Below are positions 39,901 through 51,045 of a DNA stretch of 64,000 nucleotides, in pieces (the first letter of the stretch is position 1; each line of letters opens with the position of its first letter). This DNA is from Glossina fuscipes (Eukaryota; Arthropoda; Insecta; Diptera; Glossinidae). Below the pieces are notes generated by a model. That model searched no databases and was not told where the DNA came from. It saw nothing but the letters and a program-made list of their open reading frames with translations. The position numbers and the translations under genes were made by a program. The stretch covers positions 35,200,750 to 35,264,749 of the forward strand of contig NW_023998416.1 in the NCBI RefSeq assembly GCF_014805625.2, in the 5' to 3' direction.

Positions 39901-42900
39901 TGACTTATCTTAAGGTTTCCACAAGATATATAACCGCGTCCGGTTTATCAAACTTGTGAGTATCCATACTTTATAGAGAACATTCCATTTCATGTACTTA
40001 ATGCCTTATTATAATTAATCCAAACTAACTGTACTCGAAATTAATTATTTAAAATAACGTAAGATCGTTAGCTTTTTAAAAGATTTGATTAACGGGAAAT
40101 ATATGCCCTTAAAAATGAAATTCTTTAAAAATATTACTTACAATCAATATTAAGATTCCTTTCGTACAAATGTCTGTAATTTTTCAAGTTTAATTAAAGC
40201 AGTAATTTATGGAAAATTTCAGGTGAACATATGCTGCTTCACGACCGGGTTTTCAACAATGAAACAAATGAAGGGCATAAGCATGAATTCTCGGCCTTTG
40301 ATTTTAAGTGAGGTGACTATCTGTTTAAATCCAGGATATCTTAATGTCATTATATGAGAGAACAAAGCAGTAGTTACAAGAGCACATGTCTTGAGCACAT
40401 GTCTAAAGTTGCAGATTTTTAAAGAATCCCTTTCCTACTACTCATAAGTAGCAAATAAATTTTTCACCTATAAGAAACCATCCTGTTCCGAACTCATCGT
40501 TTATATATATTTGGTAAAAGAATATATTCGTGGCGTTTTCTTACTAAAATTCAAACAACAATTTTTTGTTACACTTTATATAAACTTGACTAAACCGAAT
40601 TTCTAACATGCTAGTCGATAATCTTTGGCAATTTTCACGGTATACGGTTATGTGATCCCTGCAGAACTGTTGGAATTTGGCAGACCATTTTTATAGTCTT
40701 TACATAATTAAGAGAACTCTAAGGAAAGCGGAAATAACGGGAGTCAAAATGGACAAGACTCAATTCTCCCGAAGAATACACTAATACTTTTCGGTTACGC
40801 TTTCTCAATTTTTGCCGGGAGACGTACATGGGTTGGCATTGCCCAGTTGGAGAACTGGTTCTCTTCCGTTGCGAACTTTAATGGCATTGGCTATTGCCAG
40901 TAGGGAGTAAAATTAAACACCTGGGCAGGTCTGAACAGCTCGCGATGAACAGATGAAAATATGAACCATTAACTTTACCGAATCAATGGATACGATGCAC
41001 AAATATGGAATTTTCTGTATTGGGCGTTATGCAAATGATTGAACACTGATTGTTTAACATGGAAATTTCCAGAACGGAAACGAGCAAACTATTTCGTTGC
41101 TACTAATTTTGGTAAATCGTCTTCGCTTATGAAAACCACGAAAAGTTTCACTTTATAATTTCCTCGCACCGAATAAACAAATGTCACACATCGTCTTGTT
41201 TTATTCGTGCCATAGTAAGGCTTCATCGAACTAGTGACATCAGCTTACAGTTCCCTTAAGCCGTTTATTTCCTGTTTCCTTACTGGTTGTTATTATGCGT
41301 TCATCCCAAAAGGGTAACAGAACTGTTCAGACATTCATGGAAATTGGTAATTTATCATGAGCAAAAGCGTAACAAATGTTATTGCAAACCTAGAGAATAC
41401 GAAAAAATGGTGCCAAAAAAAAAAATAAATGCGACACGGTTTCGAGAAATAATCCAAAAAATTTTAAATTTTCGCTATTATGCAAACGCTGCAAAAATAT
41501 TTAAATAAACTATTTGGCTTGCTTACATGACAAAATGGGCAAAGCAATGCACATTAAAACTCCTCTTTTCTTGTCTTTTTGCGTAAATTTTAGAGGAATG
41601 AGGAAAAATAGCTCTTTAATGATTTAATCAATTATATCATGTTTTGCTTTCTTCCAACTTCTCGCAAGCGAGCTAACATCCACAACTTAACAATTAATTG
41701 CCAGATATAAGTGAAGGGCCACACAAATTCGCAGTTTGAAGGTACACAAAATAAATGCATAATCGATAGAGACTTATTTAACTTTCCCAATACGAAAATT
41801 CACATAGATGTCAAAATCATCAAAAGTGTATGTGTGTAAACGAAAAAAGTCTATCCAGATAAAAATATAGAAAAAAAAAATCCCCTCATCAGAGTATGTA
41901 TTATTAAGCGATCTTATATTATGTATTCAACACATGTAGGCAGGTCTTTGAGAGCAACCCCGTTTTAAAACCGTACCCCTCCGCTAATGAAAAAGACGCC
42001 CAAAAAAAGTAACAAAAGAACAATATTCGCAGCACTCACTAATCTTGCATACTATGTATGTATTCTTCCGTTACTTAAGAGTACCTATACATATCTATAT
42101 ATATATATGTACGATTTGTATGTAAAGATATATATATGAAGTATTCATTTACATTGTATAACATGAACATTTTCTATAGACGCTTTGCTTTGCTTAGAGG
42201 TCTGCATCTCTTATAAATGGATAGTATTGCATTTATAGAGTTGAGACTCTTGAAATGAACGATTTTAGTATCTATACCAGTAAAATGTTCATATGTATTG
42301 GTAACGCAAACACGCTTCGTATGCATGTATAGGTTTACAATACAGAAAATGTTCGTGTCTATATATAAAAACCCAAGTACATACTTAGAGATTTCTTGTT
42401 TGCCTTTGGTACATAAACTTTTGCTTGTGTCCAATGTTTTCTTTTTATGTATTTCGTTTCTGCTTATATACGTGTGCGTAATATTTACTTTAATGGTTTT
42501 TCGCCTTCAGATTTTTCCCAATCCCGTAATTTAATTCTTCAGATTAATTCTGGACTTCCCTACAATTCGCTTCAGACTTTTTTTTTTTTCAAATTCAATT
42601 ATTGCAATGAATAAAAATTTTGCAATGAATTTGCATTTGAGAGTTCAAGTTTTTATCAAAAATTGTTTTCTTTTTCCCACCTTTGCGAAAAATACAAATG
42701 GAAATTGATTACTTGGGTCGGTTGTTTGGCAAGTTAAGTTAGCTGACTGTCACGCCAACGGTATCGATTTAGTTCGCTGGTGTGTCGTTCTGTAGGTCAG
42801 TTGCTTCGCATGCAGTACATATTTTGTAAATGGATGCTCTTTGTAAATATTTACTCAGCTCTTGCTGGATACATACTAAAAATATAGATTATTTTCCCCC

Positions 42901-45107
42901 CCATTTACATTTTGCGCTCTCTCATGCTGCCTTATTCAGTGTCTCACTATCCGAAAACCAAAAAGCGAAAATCAGCCAGCAATGCTGTAAATGTTGATTA
43001 TATCATCGTCATTTTGATAAATTAGTTTTTTCTTTTTTCATTGTACTTGCTGTAGATTGATTATTTCCAATTAATTTCATCCTTACTTTCAGTAAAATTT
43101 GTATTTTACCTCCATTTGCCATTTACATAAACTTTTTAGTTCTTGAGAAGATTTAATTCAAATTTAAGATTAAAATTCAAAGAAAACTATGCATTTATTT
43201 ATTAATAATAGACTTTTTTCGCATTTTTGTAAAAGAAAAAATATTTCTCTACAAGCGCTGTTAATAAAAAATTTACCATATATGTTTCTATTCATAATAG
43301 CCTGGACAACGATTTCCTTCCACGTGTCCAAGAAACAAGTTGGTCAGGATAATCTGCTTTCGTAAACTCTTTACGCAAATGATATCTTCAATTGCGTTTA
43401 GTCAGACGGTCTAGACGAAATAGCGATACTAACCTCAAATATATATAGATGGGCAAAAAAAAGGGGAGGAAAACGACTCCAGTTTTTCTCAACATAAAAC
43501 AACCCAAAACCTATGCATTACATGCAGTCCTAAACATATTATCTTTCCTAAATGCGCACTAACCTAATTACAACAATTTGGCACTGTAGGTGGTAAGTTA
43601 AATCTAATTTTTGACTCTTAAAAGAACAAACTGCGTTTTACAAACCAATAATCCAACACATAAAATGAAAGTTAATCAATTTTTCCTGTCAGAAAGTTGA
43701 TCTTGAATTCAAAAAATGACCTGTGAAATACAACTTTTTCTTTTAAAAAACAACAAATGTTGTCGTAACTAAAAATTCGTACAATAGAATTCATCAGAAG
43801 GCAACAGATATATATATTTATAGATGTAAACATTAGCATTAGCTTAGCCGTGTTTAGGCCAGATAAAGCTAAAACTGCAAATGCATATTCCCGTTCTTAG
43901 CTGGTGGCCACATATCAAGTTTGAATATAGATCTCGAAACGGAAAAAAACTTTCAAATCTTCAAGGAAAGAAGTTGCTTGAACGAATGCTTGTTTTTTAT
44001 TAGTTAGTTTAAGCTAGAGATTGTCGATCCACAGATCGCAATCACTTGGCTTGGAGGTTCGAGCTTAGAGCAACGTTGTGATCATGGTACAAAGCTGTTG
44101 CAGATGCTCGTAGGGTTTGGCAATCTAAATTCAAGGTATTCCCGGTGAATTGAGACAGCTTATAATATAATTTGCGCGATCAATTGTAGAATAGGTCCCT
44201 CGTGATTAAACTGCAGGAAATCCATTTCAAAGTTTAACTTAATATAAAAATACATGAAAATCTAGCTCTCGATCAGTATGCAAGGCACTAATCTTCATCG
44301 ATTTTGCGAATAAATCTACCTATACGATGAATTTTTCTAATTTCTTAAGACTAAGTAAAGATCAATACTTAAAATGATTTTCTCTCAATAGTATTCGAAA
44401 CCTTAAAGTTAATTTATTTTTTACTTACTTTTAATTATAACTTCTTCCATTTGTATGGTCGGCGTTACGGTTATCTCTTCCATGGGTTCGCTTTTAACAT
44501 TTTGTTGAATCAAAGGCGGTATTACTTGTTGAGTATGTTGTTGACGATGATGTTGATGTTGTGGTTGATGATAGAGGTGCTGTTGCTGTTGTTGATGATG
44601 CAGTTGTTGTTGATGCTGATGATGCTGTGTAATATGATGGTGTAGATGGTGCTGCCTCTGTTGGTCTTGTTGTACATAAAGTGTATTGTGTGAAAAAGCA
44701 TCGTAAGAACGATTGCCAACCATTGAATGTGAGGCTGGGGCTGTCGGGCCGATTCGATTTGCTACACTGTTTACCATTTCAAGGTCGTAGGCTCGTCCAC
44801 CACCTCCCATTGCATTTACAAAAGGATAATGTGTAGACGTGGAAGCCGGCATATTGTATGCATGTCGGTTTATGTTTGTTATGCTATTTCCTATATACAT
44901 ACCCGCACCACTACCACCAGCACCACTAGCAAACGTATGCAAATGGCGGGAATCTTGTATATGACCAGGAATATGTTGATCTTGGTGCTGTGTTTGATGC
45001 ATGGAGGTGGCATACCAATGTTGTTGTTGGTGATGCTGTTGTTGCTGCTGATGATACATATGATAATGTTGCTGTTTACGTTGTTGTTGGTGTTGTTGTT
45101 GTGACAT
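21928..45107 (-). CDS. Giant Gln/His-rich, C2H2 and 34-module THAP zinc-finger protein, 4,580 aa
   Basis: Predicted nuclear DNA-binding protein of unknown function. Exons in reading order are 45107-44429, 35279-35026, 34949-34626, 34552-34378, 34306-34202 and 34133-21928: 13,743 nt. Phases match at all five joins, and two joins recreate motifs: IIK/TEP (a SUMO-type site) and YKCN/ICLLEF (a zinc finger). Residues 1-226 (start MSQQQHQQQRK) are Gln/His-rich. About five C2H2 fingers lie around residues 329-468. Residues ~610-4530 hold 34 THAP-like modules, 31 with an A-V-P-T-L-N-L-G-type box. The 9.1-kb first intron carries repeats. The open frame extends upstream of 34095, and the TTG there is not the start. 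THAP domains normally occur singly; from memory Drosophila CG10631 has many and may be the orthologue. SUMO-type sites include VKSEP, IKQEP and IKVEP. The least certain join is the long first intron. Confidence 0.85.
22080..33843 (-). repeat. Tandem array of 34 THAP-type zinc-finger modules in one exon
   Basis: Each module is about 110-120 residues and shows the THAP C2CH signature: C-x4-C near its start, an FPxD-like motif, an invariant W in K-W-C-H-N-L, then I-C-S-x-H-F. Most end with A-[VI]-P-T-L-N-L-G. Canonical THAP domains end AVPTIF, so the NLG tail is a mark of this array. Modules 11 (from about 30630), 22 (from about 27022) and 30 (from about 24345) lack the AVPT box. Longer linkers occur after modules 3 (Ser-rich), 15 (acidic), 26 (basic) and 32 (the longest, about 330 residues). 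The modules are diverged at DNA level, so the array is old and still under protein-level constraint. Confidence 0.92.
36815..37000 (-). repeat. mini-me-like repeat fragment
   Basis: It carries TTTGTCCCTCTGTCCATCCTG, a GTCY-type tract in minus orientation, followed by ACAGGACGCAATTTTGGAGA, which parallels the GTCACAAAAATTGGAGATAT segment seen in other copies. Both ends are degraded. Confidence 0.5.
37160..37490 (-). repeat. mini-me/DINE-1-like repeat, inverted copy with (TA)n
   Basis: Read on the plus strand it begins TTTTTATACTCACCACTGAA. Next come a TATATATATATATA run (about 37255-37268), the core TCAGAATGATTAAGCCATGA, the GTCY tract CTGTCTGTCTACGCTGTCC, and TTTCCTGGTCACAAAAATT. This is the exact inverse order of the copy near 3.0 kb. 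Confidence 0.7.
37742..38090 (+). repeat. Second intergenic repeat type, internally repeated
   Basis: The segment GTGGATGGACAACACGACCT... TGGTGGATTAATTTTT... is followed by related segments at about 37815 and 37940 within the same stretch. It also carries GGGTATCAAATAAAAGGGCT. Inverted matches to both parts lie near 47.75-47.85 kb, and a diverged match lies near 4.69 kb. It ends near AATGGTGGGTATGCGAGATT, similar to a mini-me terminus. No coding capacity is visible. Confidence 0.5.
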
Positions 45108-45819
45108 TTTTCGTAAACAATAAATGACCGGCAAAACATAAACACAAATATTTACTTTATATAACACAAAAAAATCATCTCTCACAAAAACGACTCTCTC
45201 GCTATTTTATATACATAAAAAACTTCTGGCTCCCACCGCATTTACATAACTCTCCTTATATACAACATTTCGCTACATATATTCATTTTCCTTTTTTTCG
45301 TCTTTTATCACTTTGAGCTTTTCGTATTAAAAAATTATTTCATTTTACAATTCCGATTCCCAAAATCGTACTTCGTAAACATTCTGCTAAAAAGTTCCTT
45401 TTTTATGTACTAAACATTTTTATCAATGGGCTTCTGAGATCTCTGCACTTTTAAGTGGGTTTTTATATTAAATTTCTGTATGGAATAAATCTGCATCTCC
45501 TACTTAACTATAAAACTTCTATTCACTCACTGAAATTAATTCTCACTGACGACTAAAATTATGAGCAAAGTATGGCTGCCAAGTCTTGCGAAAACACAAA
45601 AACGGGATTTATCACTGAACGTTATTGTCTTTTAAGGACAATACGTGCATTCATTTACGTTAACTTACTATTTTTTATTACATACCGTATTTTGTAAATA
45701 TATTTTTTTGTAAGTAACATGTTTCGATTTTAAACGACGTATAAGAACTATCAAGCACTCATCCTTTTTAATTGTTCTCAAAGTAATACATAATTATTGA
45801 CCTTGTTTACTCAACTCGC

Positions 45820-45900
45820 CAAAATATATGAACAGCAAGACGAAGACCAGCAAAATATATGACCAACAAGAGGAACACCAGCAAAATAATTGAACATTGG
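45820..45900. repeat. 31-bp minisatellite, about 2.6 copies
   Basis: The unit CAAAATATATGAACAGCAAG (first 20 bases) recurs at a 31-bp period, with a second copy from about 45851 and a partial third from about 45882. Copies differ by a few substitutions. Confidence 0.75.
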
Positions 45901-46194
45901 GATATTTAGTAAACCATTATGGCTTTTCTGTTCCCCTTTCTCTATGATTTGCATAAAAAATTCCCCACGGTTTCTTCCAATATTGAAATATCAAATTCAA
46001 GCAAGCTGAAGTCCAAATATCGAAAAAGAAAAACGGACAAAGCAATCCATCGAAAGGCAATTGATTCAATTGACTATAATCTAATAGAAGCTAATAAATT
46101 AGTTGAATGCAGGCGAATAATAGCTAAAAACATTAAGTGAATAAGAAAGAAAGAAAGAGGAGATGGGATGGGGTTCAGTTGAGTTTAGTTTAAC

Positions 46195-46870
46195 GAGAAT
46201 AGTGGTTTTATACATTACATTGAGGAACCGGGGACATATTCATTTTGTCGAGACGTTTGCAATGGTTAAAAGAAAGCTTCAGAGATCCCTTAAAACGCAC
46301 ATATTTTTGACCAACTTCAAATTCTAAATAGATTTAAGCGTGCGTCTCTGTAATGTCTGCTGAAAAAATTCTCCTGGCATCAAAAAAGAATATATCGGCT
46401 TCAAATTTAGCAACATTAAAAAAATTGGATGTTGCTGCAAGCAAATTGGCATTAAACATCTCCATTTTTCCGAAGGAATAAAATATTCGTTTTTTGCCGA
46501 TTGCTCATAAACATACACACTACAGTAGACAAATCTACAAAAATTGGAAAATATATTTTATAGCCGATGCTGTAGTGCCTGTACAAAAATGGAAAAAATT
46601 GACGTCTCCTGCCCAATATCATATATTCGTATTAAAATTGAATGTTTTTTCCGATACCTTTAAGAAATGCAGAAACAAGCTTCAAAACCTCCATGGGGTA
46701 TATAAATTCTTGGCCCGTTTGAAATTCGGAATGCACCTAAGCGTGTCCATCTGTTCGCCGGTTCATTTGCCCACAAATTGAGTTTATGATAAACATTTGC
46801 CGTTTCGCAAAAATGAAGACATCGGGTGTAAACTTGCAACAAGATTTGAAAGTAACCCAAACCGATCAAA
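46195..46870 (-). repeat. Degenerate mini-me-like fragments
   Basis: Two minus-orientation fragments lie side by side. The first contains GAAAGCTTCAGAGATCCC and TTCTCCTGGCATCAAAAAAG. The second contains AAGCGTGTCCATCTGTTCGC and GTTTCGCAAAAATGAAGAC. Both match parts of the better copies at 4.4 and 37.2 kb. Boundaries are approximate. Confidence 0.45.
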
Positions 46871-48104
46871 GGACACGTCTGCAGTGCTTATACTTCTAAA
46901 CAACAAAAATTGAACACTTTTGCTCTCTGTGTTTTTAATGCTTGTTACTTATAAAATACAACACAATGGAAATGGAAAAAATTCAACCCCACTCACCCAA
47001 TATCGTTTCGCTTTTTACCTACTTTTTAGTCCTTGTTATAACCGTAATGAGGATGAAAGATTCGATCACGACCGAATATAATTTTCTTACTGCTTCGTTT
47101 TGAGTTGTATCGCTTACAAGGAAGAGAACACATTGCATCTGTGCAATCTTTCGCCCACGATTTGCAGTAATTTGCGGGTAATATCCGTGTTTTCTTCTGA
47201 TAAACGAGTATCCTTATCTTGGGCTTCTTCAAATTCATGATTTTAAAAAAACTTTAACCAAAAAAGCATAGAAAGTTCATTGTGACCAATAAATACGCGT
47301 TTCTTCAACAGTAATTTTTATTGCTTATTTAAAATAATTATTATAACATTACGCGAAGGATTGATAATCCTTGAAAAACATCTGATGAAATAAATGTGAT
47401 CATTCTGCATCACGAGTTCACGCTTTTCATGTCGGTTAATCCAAAACTTTCATAACCTTTGGATGAATATAAGGATTTTAGTAATATTCAATTCAATATT
47501 TCCTGTCGCTTTTTCCCGTTTTTTACTTCTATTTAAAAAAAAACCAAGTAAGAAAGTTGTATTCGGCGGGGCCGAACGAGTGTTTGAATATATATAAAAT
47601 CTTAGCAAAGCCACTCTTTAGATTTAGACGAACGATTTTGTAAATAAAAAATATCCGAAATCACATCATTATTTTTTCTATTTAATATAAGAGTTCCTTT
47701 AAAAACTTGCCGAGTCTCGCATACTCACCACTATACTTTTGGCATTCCGTTCTCCAAGTGCTTTTATTTGATATCGCTTGTATTATTAAGAAAAATTAAT
47801 CCGCCAGGTTGTGATGTCTATCTTATTCATTTTAGAATTAATCCATTTTTAAGCAGATAATATATCTTCTTTTAAGGAATGTACAAAATAGTTTTAAACA
47901 TTCGGTCTTGTTTGCCTTATGATAAATAAACATAAAACCCCAAAAAAATGAAAAAACGATTATTTTATCACTTGTAACTTTGTGTGGGCATGGCCGATTT
48001 TGGCCATTTTTGCACATAAAGGGCTTCGTCAAGTAAATGTGGAAAACTTGAGCCTTCTAACTTTAATTAATTCCGAGTAACGAGCAAAAGCCCACAAATT
48101 TTTA

Positions 48105-48422
48105 TTAATAAAAACGCTGTTTGCGTTCAGTTTATGTTCCGCTACGGTCCTATTTGGCCGTTTTCAATACCAACCTACGTGTAAAAGCTTCCAATTTTTC
48201 TACCAAATTTGAAGTCCATATCCTTTTTTTGCGGTCAGGAGAGTGCCAACAACAAACAGCACAAAGACACACAGACGGACAGACTTGGCTAAATCAACTC
48301 CGAATTTCACGCTGATCAAAAATATATATACTTTATAGAGTCTTTGAAGCTTTCTTTTACATACATCATGAAAAAAGAAAAAAAAACGAGTATACCTCGA
48401 TCTTACAGTGGTGTGTATAATA
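48105..48422 (+). repeat. mini-me/DINE-1-like repeat, well preserved
   Basis: In order it shows CTTCCAATTTTTCTACCAAA, TTTTTGCGGTCAGGAGAGTG, the tract CACACAGACGGACAGACTTG, the core CTAAATCAACTCCGAATTTC then ACGCTGATCAAAAATATATA, and the end CTTACAGTGGTGTGTATAAT. It aligns end to end with the copy at 2966-3312 apart from the leader. A loose CAAGTAAGAAAGTTGTATTC leader lies separately near 47545. Confidence 0.7.
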
Positions 48423-49325
48423 ATATCTCACATTTTTTTTGCTCAATAAACAAATCATTTTCCGTTTTTTTACAAACTTTATTGCTATTTCAAGACTTTA
48501 TGTACTGTATCGTTGTAGAGGTCTTTGGGAATCAAGGTTTCTCAAATAAGTTTTTCATTTGAGTTTGGTGTTGCATCGAACATGGATGAAAGTCTGGATG
48601 GACATTTTTTTTTTTCATATAAATGAATTTTTCAAATAAATAATGTGATATAAAAATTACATACACAATTATTATTAACTATTTAAATTATAAACAGCGT
48701 TCCGTTGACAATAACTAACGACAATTCAAGGAATAGAATTTTTTTTTTACCTTGTAGTCTTCTTAGCTTCTCTCTACTATCCCTATATATCGTATGATTT
48801 ATTAGCATACATCTTATTTAACTCAAATATTGTTTAATTCACGTTGCATCCGCTTTTATGAGAATCGTTATTTTTTTACCGCCAGGATCAGCTTTAATAC
48901 ATTAAACTTTCTTTTAACTCTACCGTGGGTACAGCGTGGTTATCCACCTTACTAATACAGCAAGATCGCAAAATAATATTTTATATGATATAGAGTATTT
49001 GTCAGAAGAGTGTGACTATGTTCAGTTTGAGATCCTAACATGTGCATTATTTTCTATGGAAACAGTTTTTGCAGTTAACGAAAAGTCATAAGAGACAACA
49101 AAGTCATCCAGACAACAACAACAGCAAATGCAAGACAGGTGCTCTCGAGAGATGTACAAGTGCTTAAAACAAAATTGCTTTCGCAAAAGTCTTAATGCCT
49201 CCTTGTATACTTTCTCAAGCATAAGCAATTTTCCGTCCAACTCCTTGAACTAGATCTCCAGCGCATCGAAGGAGGCTTATGCAAAACGTTCAATGTTTAC
49301 AACAAACTCAAGTAGTAATAAGTAG

Positions 49326-49369
49326 TCCAACAAGTTCGCATCCAGATTCCAACAAGTTCGCGTCCAGAT
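49326..49369. repeat. 22-bp tandem duplication
   Basis: Two adjacent 22-bp units differ at a single base (TCCAACAAGTTCGCATCCAG then TCCAACAAGTTCGCGTCCAG, each followed by AT). Confidence 0.85.
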
Positions 49370-49854
49370 AATCGTTTAGAACGTGATAGGACTGATATTA
49401 GACTGTAGCACATACATAGCCAGGCGATGATGTTCGACATGAAATTTATGTCTTTCGTTAATTTTTCTATCGGAATTTTTCAAGTTTTAGGGTTGCGATG
49501 AGTGCAAGGACTTTTGATTCGAATAGCAACTAATTAAAAAAAAAATTGCGGGAAAAAAGCGTTTTCAGCTTTTCAAATTCTTTTTAGAAGCTGTTTTCGG
49601 TTGTCTGCTGCCATGGCAGAATCTTAAAATAATCAATCAGATCACTGCTATATTTTGTTTCGTGCTGCGAACGGAATGAGAAAATGAATACATCTCGCGC
49701 TATAGAGAAGAGGGAAACTAAGGTTTCCGTTAAGTTCGCTCCGAGTTAAAGGGTTTTAACAAAATGCACACAGTTTAATTAGTGCATTGATGGTGTGAAG
49801 TTCTTTAAGTTCAACAATTAAAATTGGTTCCGCAATATCAAATCGTTAAAAGTC

Positions 49855-51013
49855 ATGTCCCGTAATGTAACTGTAGATACGACCGTTATGAAATTAGATA
49901 ATGCGCAATTCGAACCCATTCTTACAAAAGAAGTGATCCAATTAAGAGGAATATTTCGCAAATATAAGCACGAATTGCGTATAGTTGGTGGAGCGGTACG
50001 AGATTTATTGAGGGAAGTTGAGCCGCGGGATATAGATTTTGCCACTACCGCGAACGTTTATGAAATGAAAAACATTTTTTATAAAGAGAACATATATATG
50101 ATAAACCTAAAAGGAGAAAAGCATGGCACCGTAACCGTCCATATAAACAATAAAAATTTCGAAATAACTACATTGCGCATTCAAAAAAGATTAGAGGACG
50201 CGACAGATCCTTCCATGTGGCAGACAGATGCTAGCAAAAGAGACTTAACTGTGAACGCAATGTTCCTAGATTTCAATGGATCGCTTTATGATTTCTTTAA
50301 TGGCTATAATGATTTATTGCAAAAACGCGTCGTATTCGTCGACGATGCTTTCTCGCGCATCACGGAGGACTATTTGAGAATTTTGCGATATTTCCGTTTT
50401 TACGGTAGTCTAGCTGAAGAGCCTTTCCAGTATGATGAATCAACTATAAAAATCATTAAAGCTTATGCTGCCGGTTTGTCTGTGATAAGTGGTGAACGGA
50501 TATGGTCGGAATTGAAAAAAATTTTATCGAGTACTTATGCTAAAGAATTGATGCTCGAAATGATCGAATGTGATATACCTCAATATTGTGGTCTAATTGA
50601 AAAACCTAATGTAAATGAATTTAAGCGTGCTTGCTCGGCCGTAAAAGGCAAATCAAATCTTAATCCGATATCACTAGCGGTCGCCCTGCTAAATAACGTA
50701 ATGCAAGCAATTAAAATGCATGAGAGATTAAAGCTAACAGCCTTCGAACGTGATTTGTCTTTTTTCATTATACAAGAACGAGATAAGGTAAATAATATAT
50801 AAATAGAGAACGCATTTTATCGTGGCTTATGAATTTGATCGCATTTTTTAGGTGGATAAAACCTACATCGGATTGAACGATTATCAGGAAATATATTTGA
50901 AACGACATGTCAAACGGGAGTTTATTGAAGAATTACTAAAGTATAGTAATAAGGAAAATTTATATTTTGCCTTCAAAGATTGGGATGGAAAACTTAATGC
51001 GCCAGAAGAATAA
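49855..51013 (+). CDS. TRNT1: CCA-adding tRNA nucleotidyltransferase
   Basis: Class II nucleotidyltransferase that adds or repairs the 3' CCA of cytosolic and mitochondrial tRNAs using CTP and ATP. Exons 49855-50787 and 50852-51013 give 364 aa. Motif A is IVGGAVRDLL (GGAVR at residues 45-49). The metal-binding acidic pair is in DIDFATTA (59-61). KRDLTVNAMF (about 128-137) and EDYLRILRYFRF (about 171-182) match the ribose- and base-recognition regions of the head and neck. The last exon starts at GTGGATAAAACC and ends at TAA 51011-51013. The frame has a stop at 49819 with no ATG between, so any mitochondrial targeting leader would need an upstream exon, which I did not find. The C-terminal tail looks short for the animal family. 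Confidence 0.95.
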
Positions 51014-51039
51014 TGTATCTATTAGAAATGCTTACGCTA

Positions 51040-51045
51040 AATAAA
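51040..51045 (+). terminator. Polyadenylation signal AATAAA for TRNT1
   Basis: A canonical AATAAA lies 26 bp past the stop codon and implies a very short 3' UTR. Confidence 0.7.

Larger units (their letters stand above)
35280..44428 (-). other. 9.1-kb first intron of the THAP-array gene, with repeats
   Basis: The GT donor lies at 44428-44427 (AAAA/GTAAGTAA) and the AG acceptor at 35281-35280 (TTTTTATCAG/CC). Inside I see no host exon. Mini-me-like copies occur at 36815-37000 and 37160-37490, and a second repeat type at 37742-38090. The remainder is AT-rich. An alternative is that the two ends belong to different genes. The phase match and the restored IKTEP motif argue for one gene. Confidence 0.65.
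45108..49854. other. Intergenic stretch upstream of the giant gene and of TRNT1
   Basis: It should contain the promoter and 5' UTR of the minus-strand giant gene (left part) and of the plus-strand tRNA nucleotidyltransferase (right part). Otherwise it holds repeats: a minisatellite at 45820-45900, mini-me-like pieces at 46195-46870 and 48105-48422, and a 22-bp duplication at 49326-49369. I see no gene I can support. Confidence 0.5.

Noticed and set aside
44421..45185. Longer start upstream of MSQQQ in the giant gene (a frame beginning at 45185).
   Set aside because: The upstream start is GTG, not ATG. The first ATG in frame is at 45107, so that was used.
45919..46140. 73-codon ATG frame (MAFLFPFLYDLHKKF...) on the plus strand.
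   Set aside because: No recognisable domain, no splice context, and it lies between repeats in AT-rich DNA. The length is compatible with chance.
49022..49240. Minus-strand frame with a coiled-coil-like start (LDGKLLMLEKVYKEALRLL).
   Set aside because: It turns into Cys runs that are the complement of a CAA/CAG tract. It has no ATG in good context and no homology I can name.
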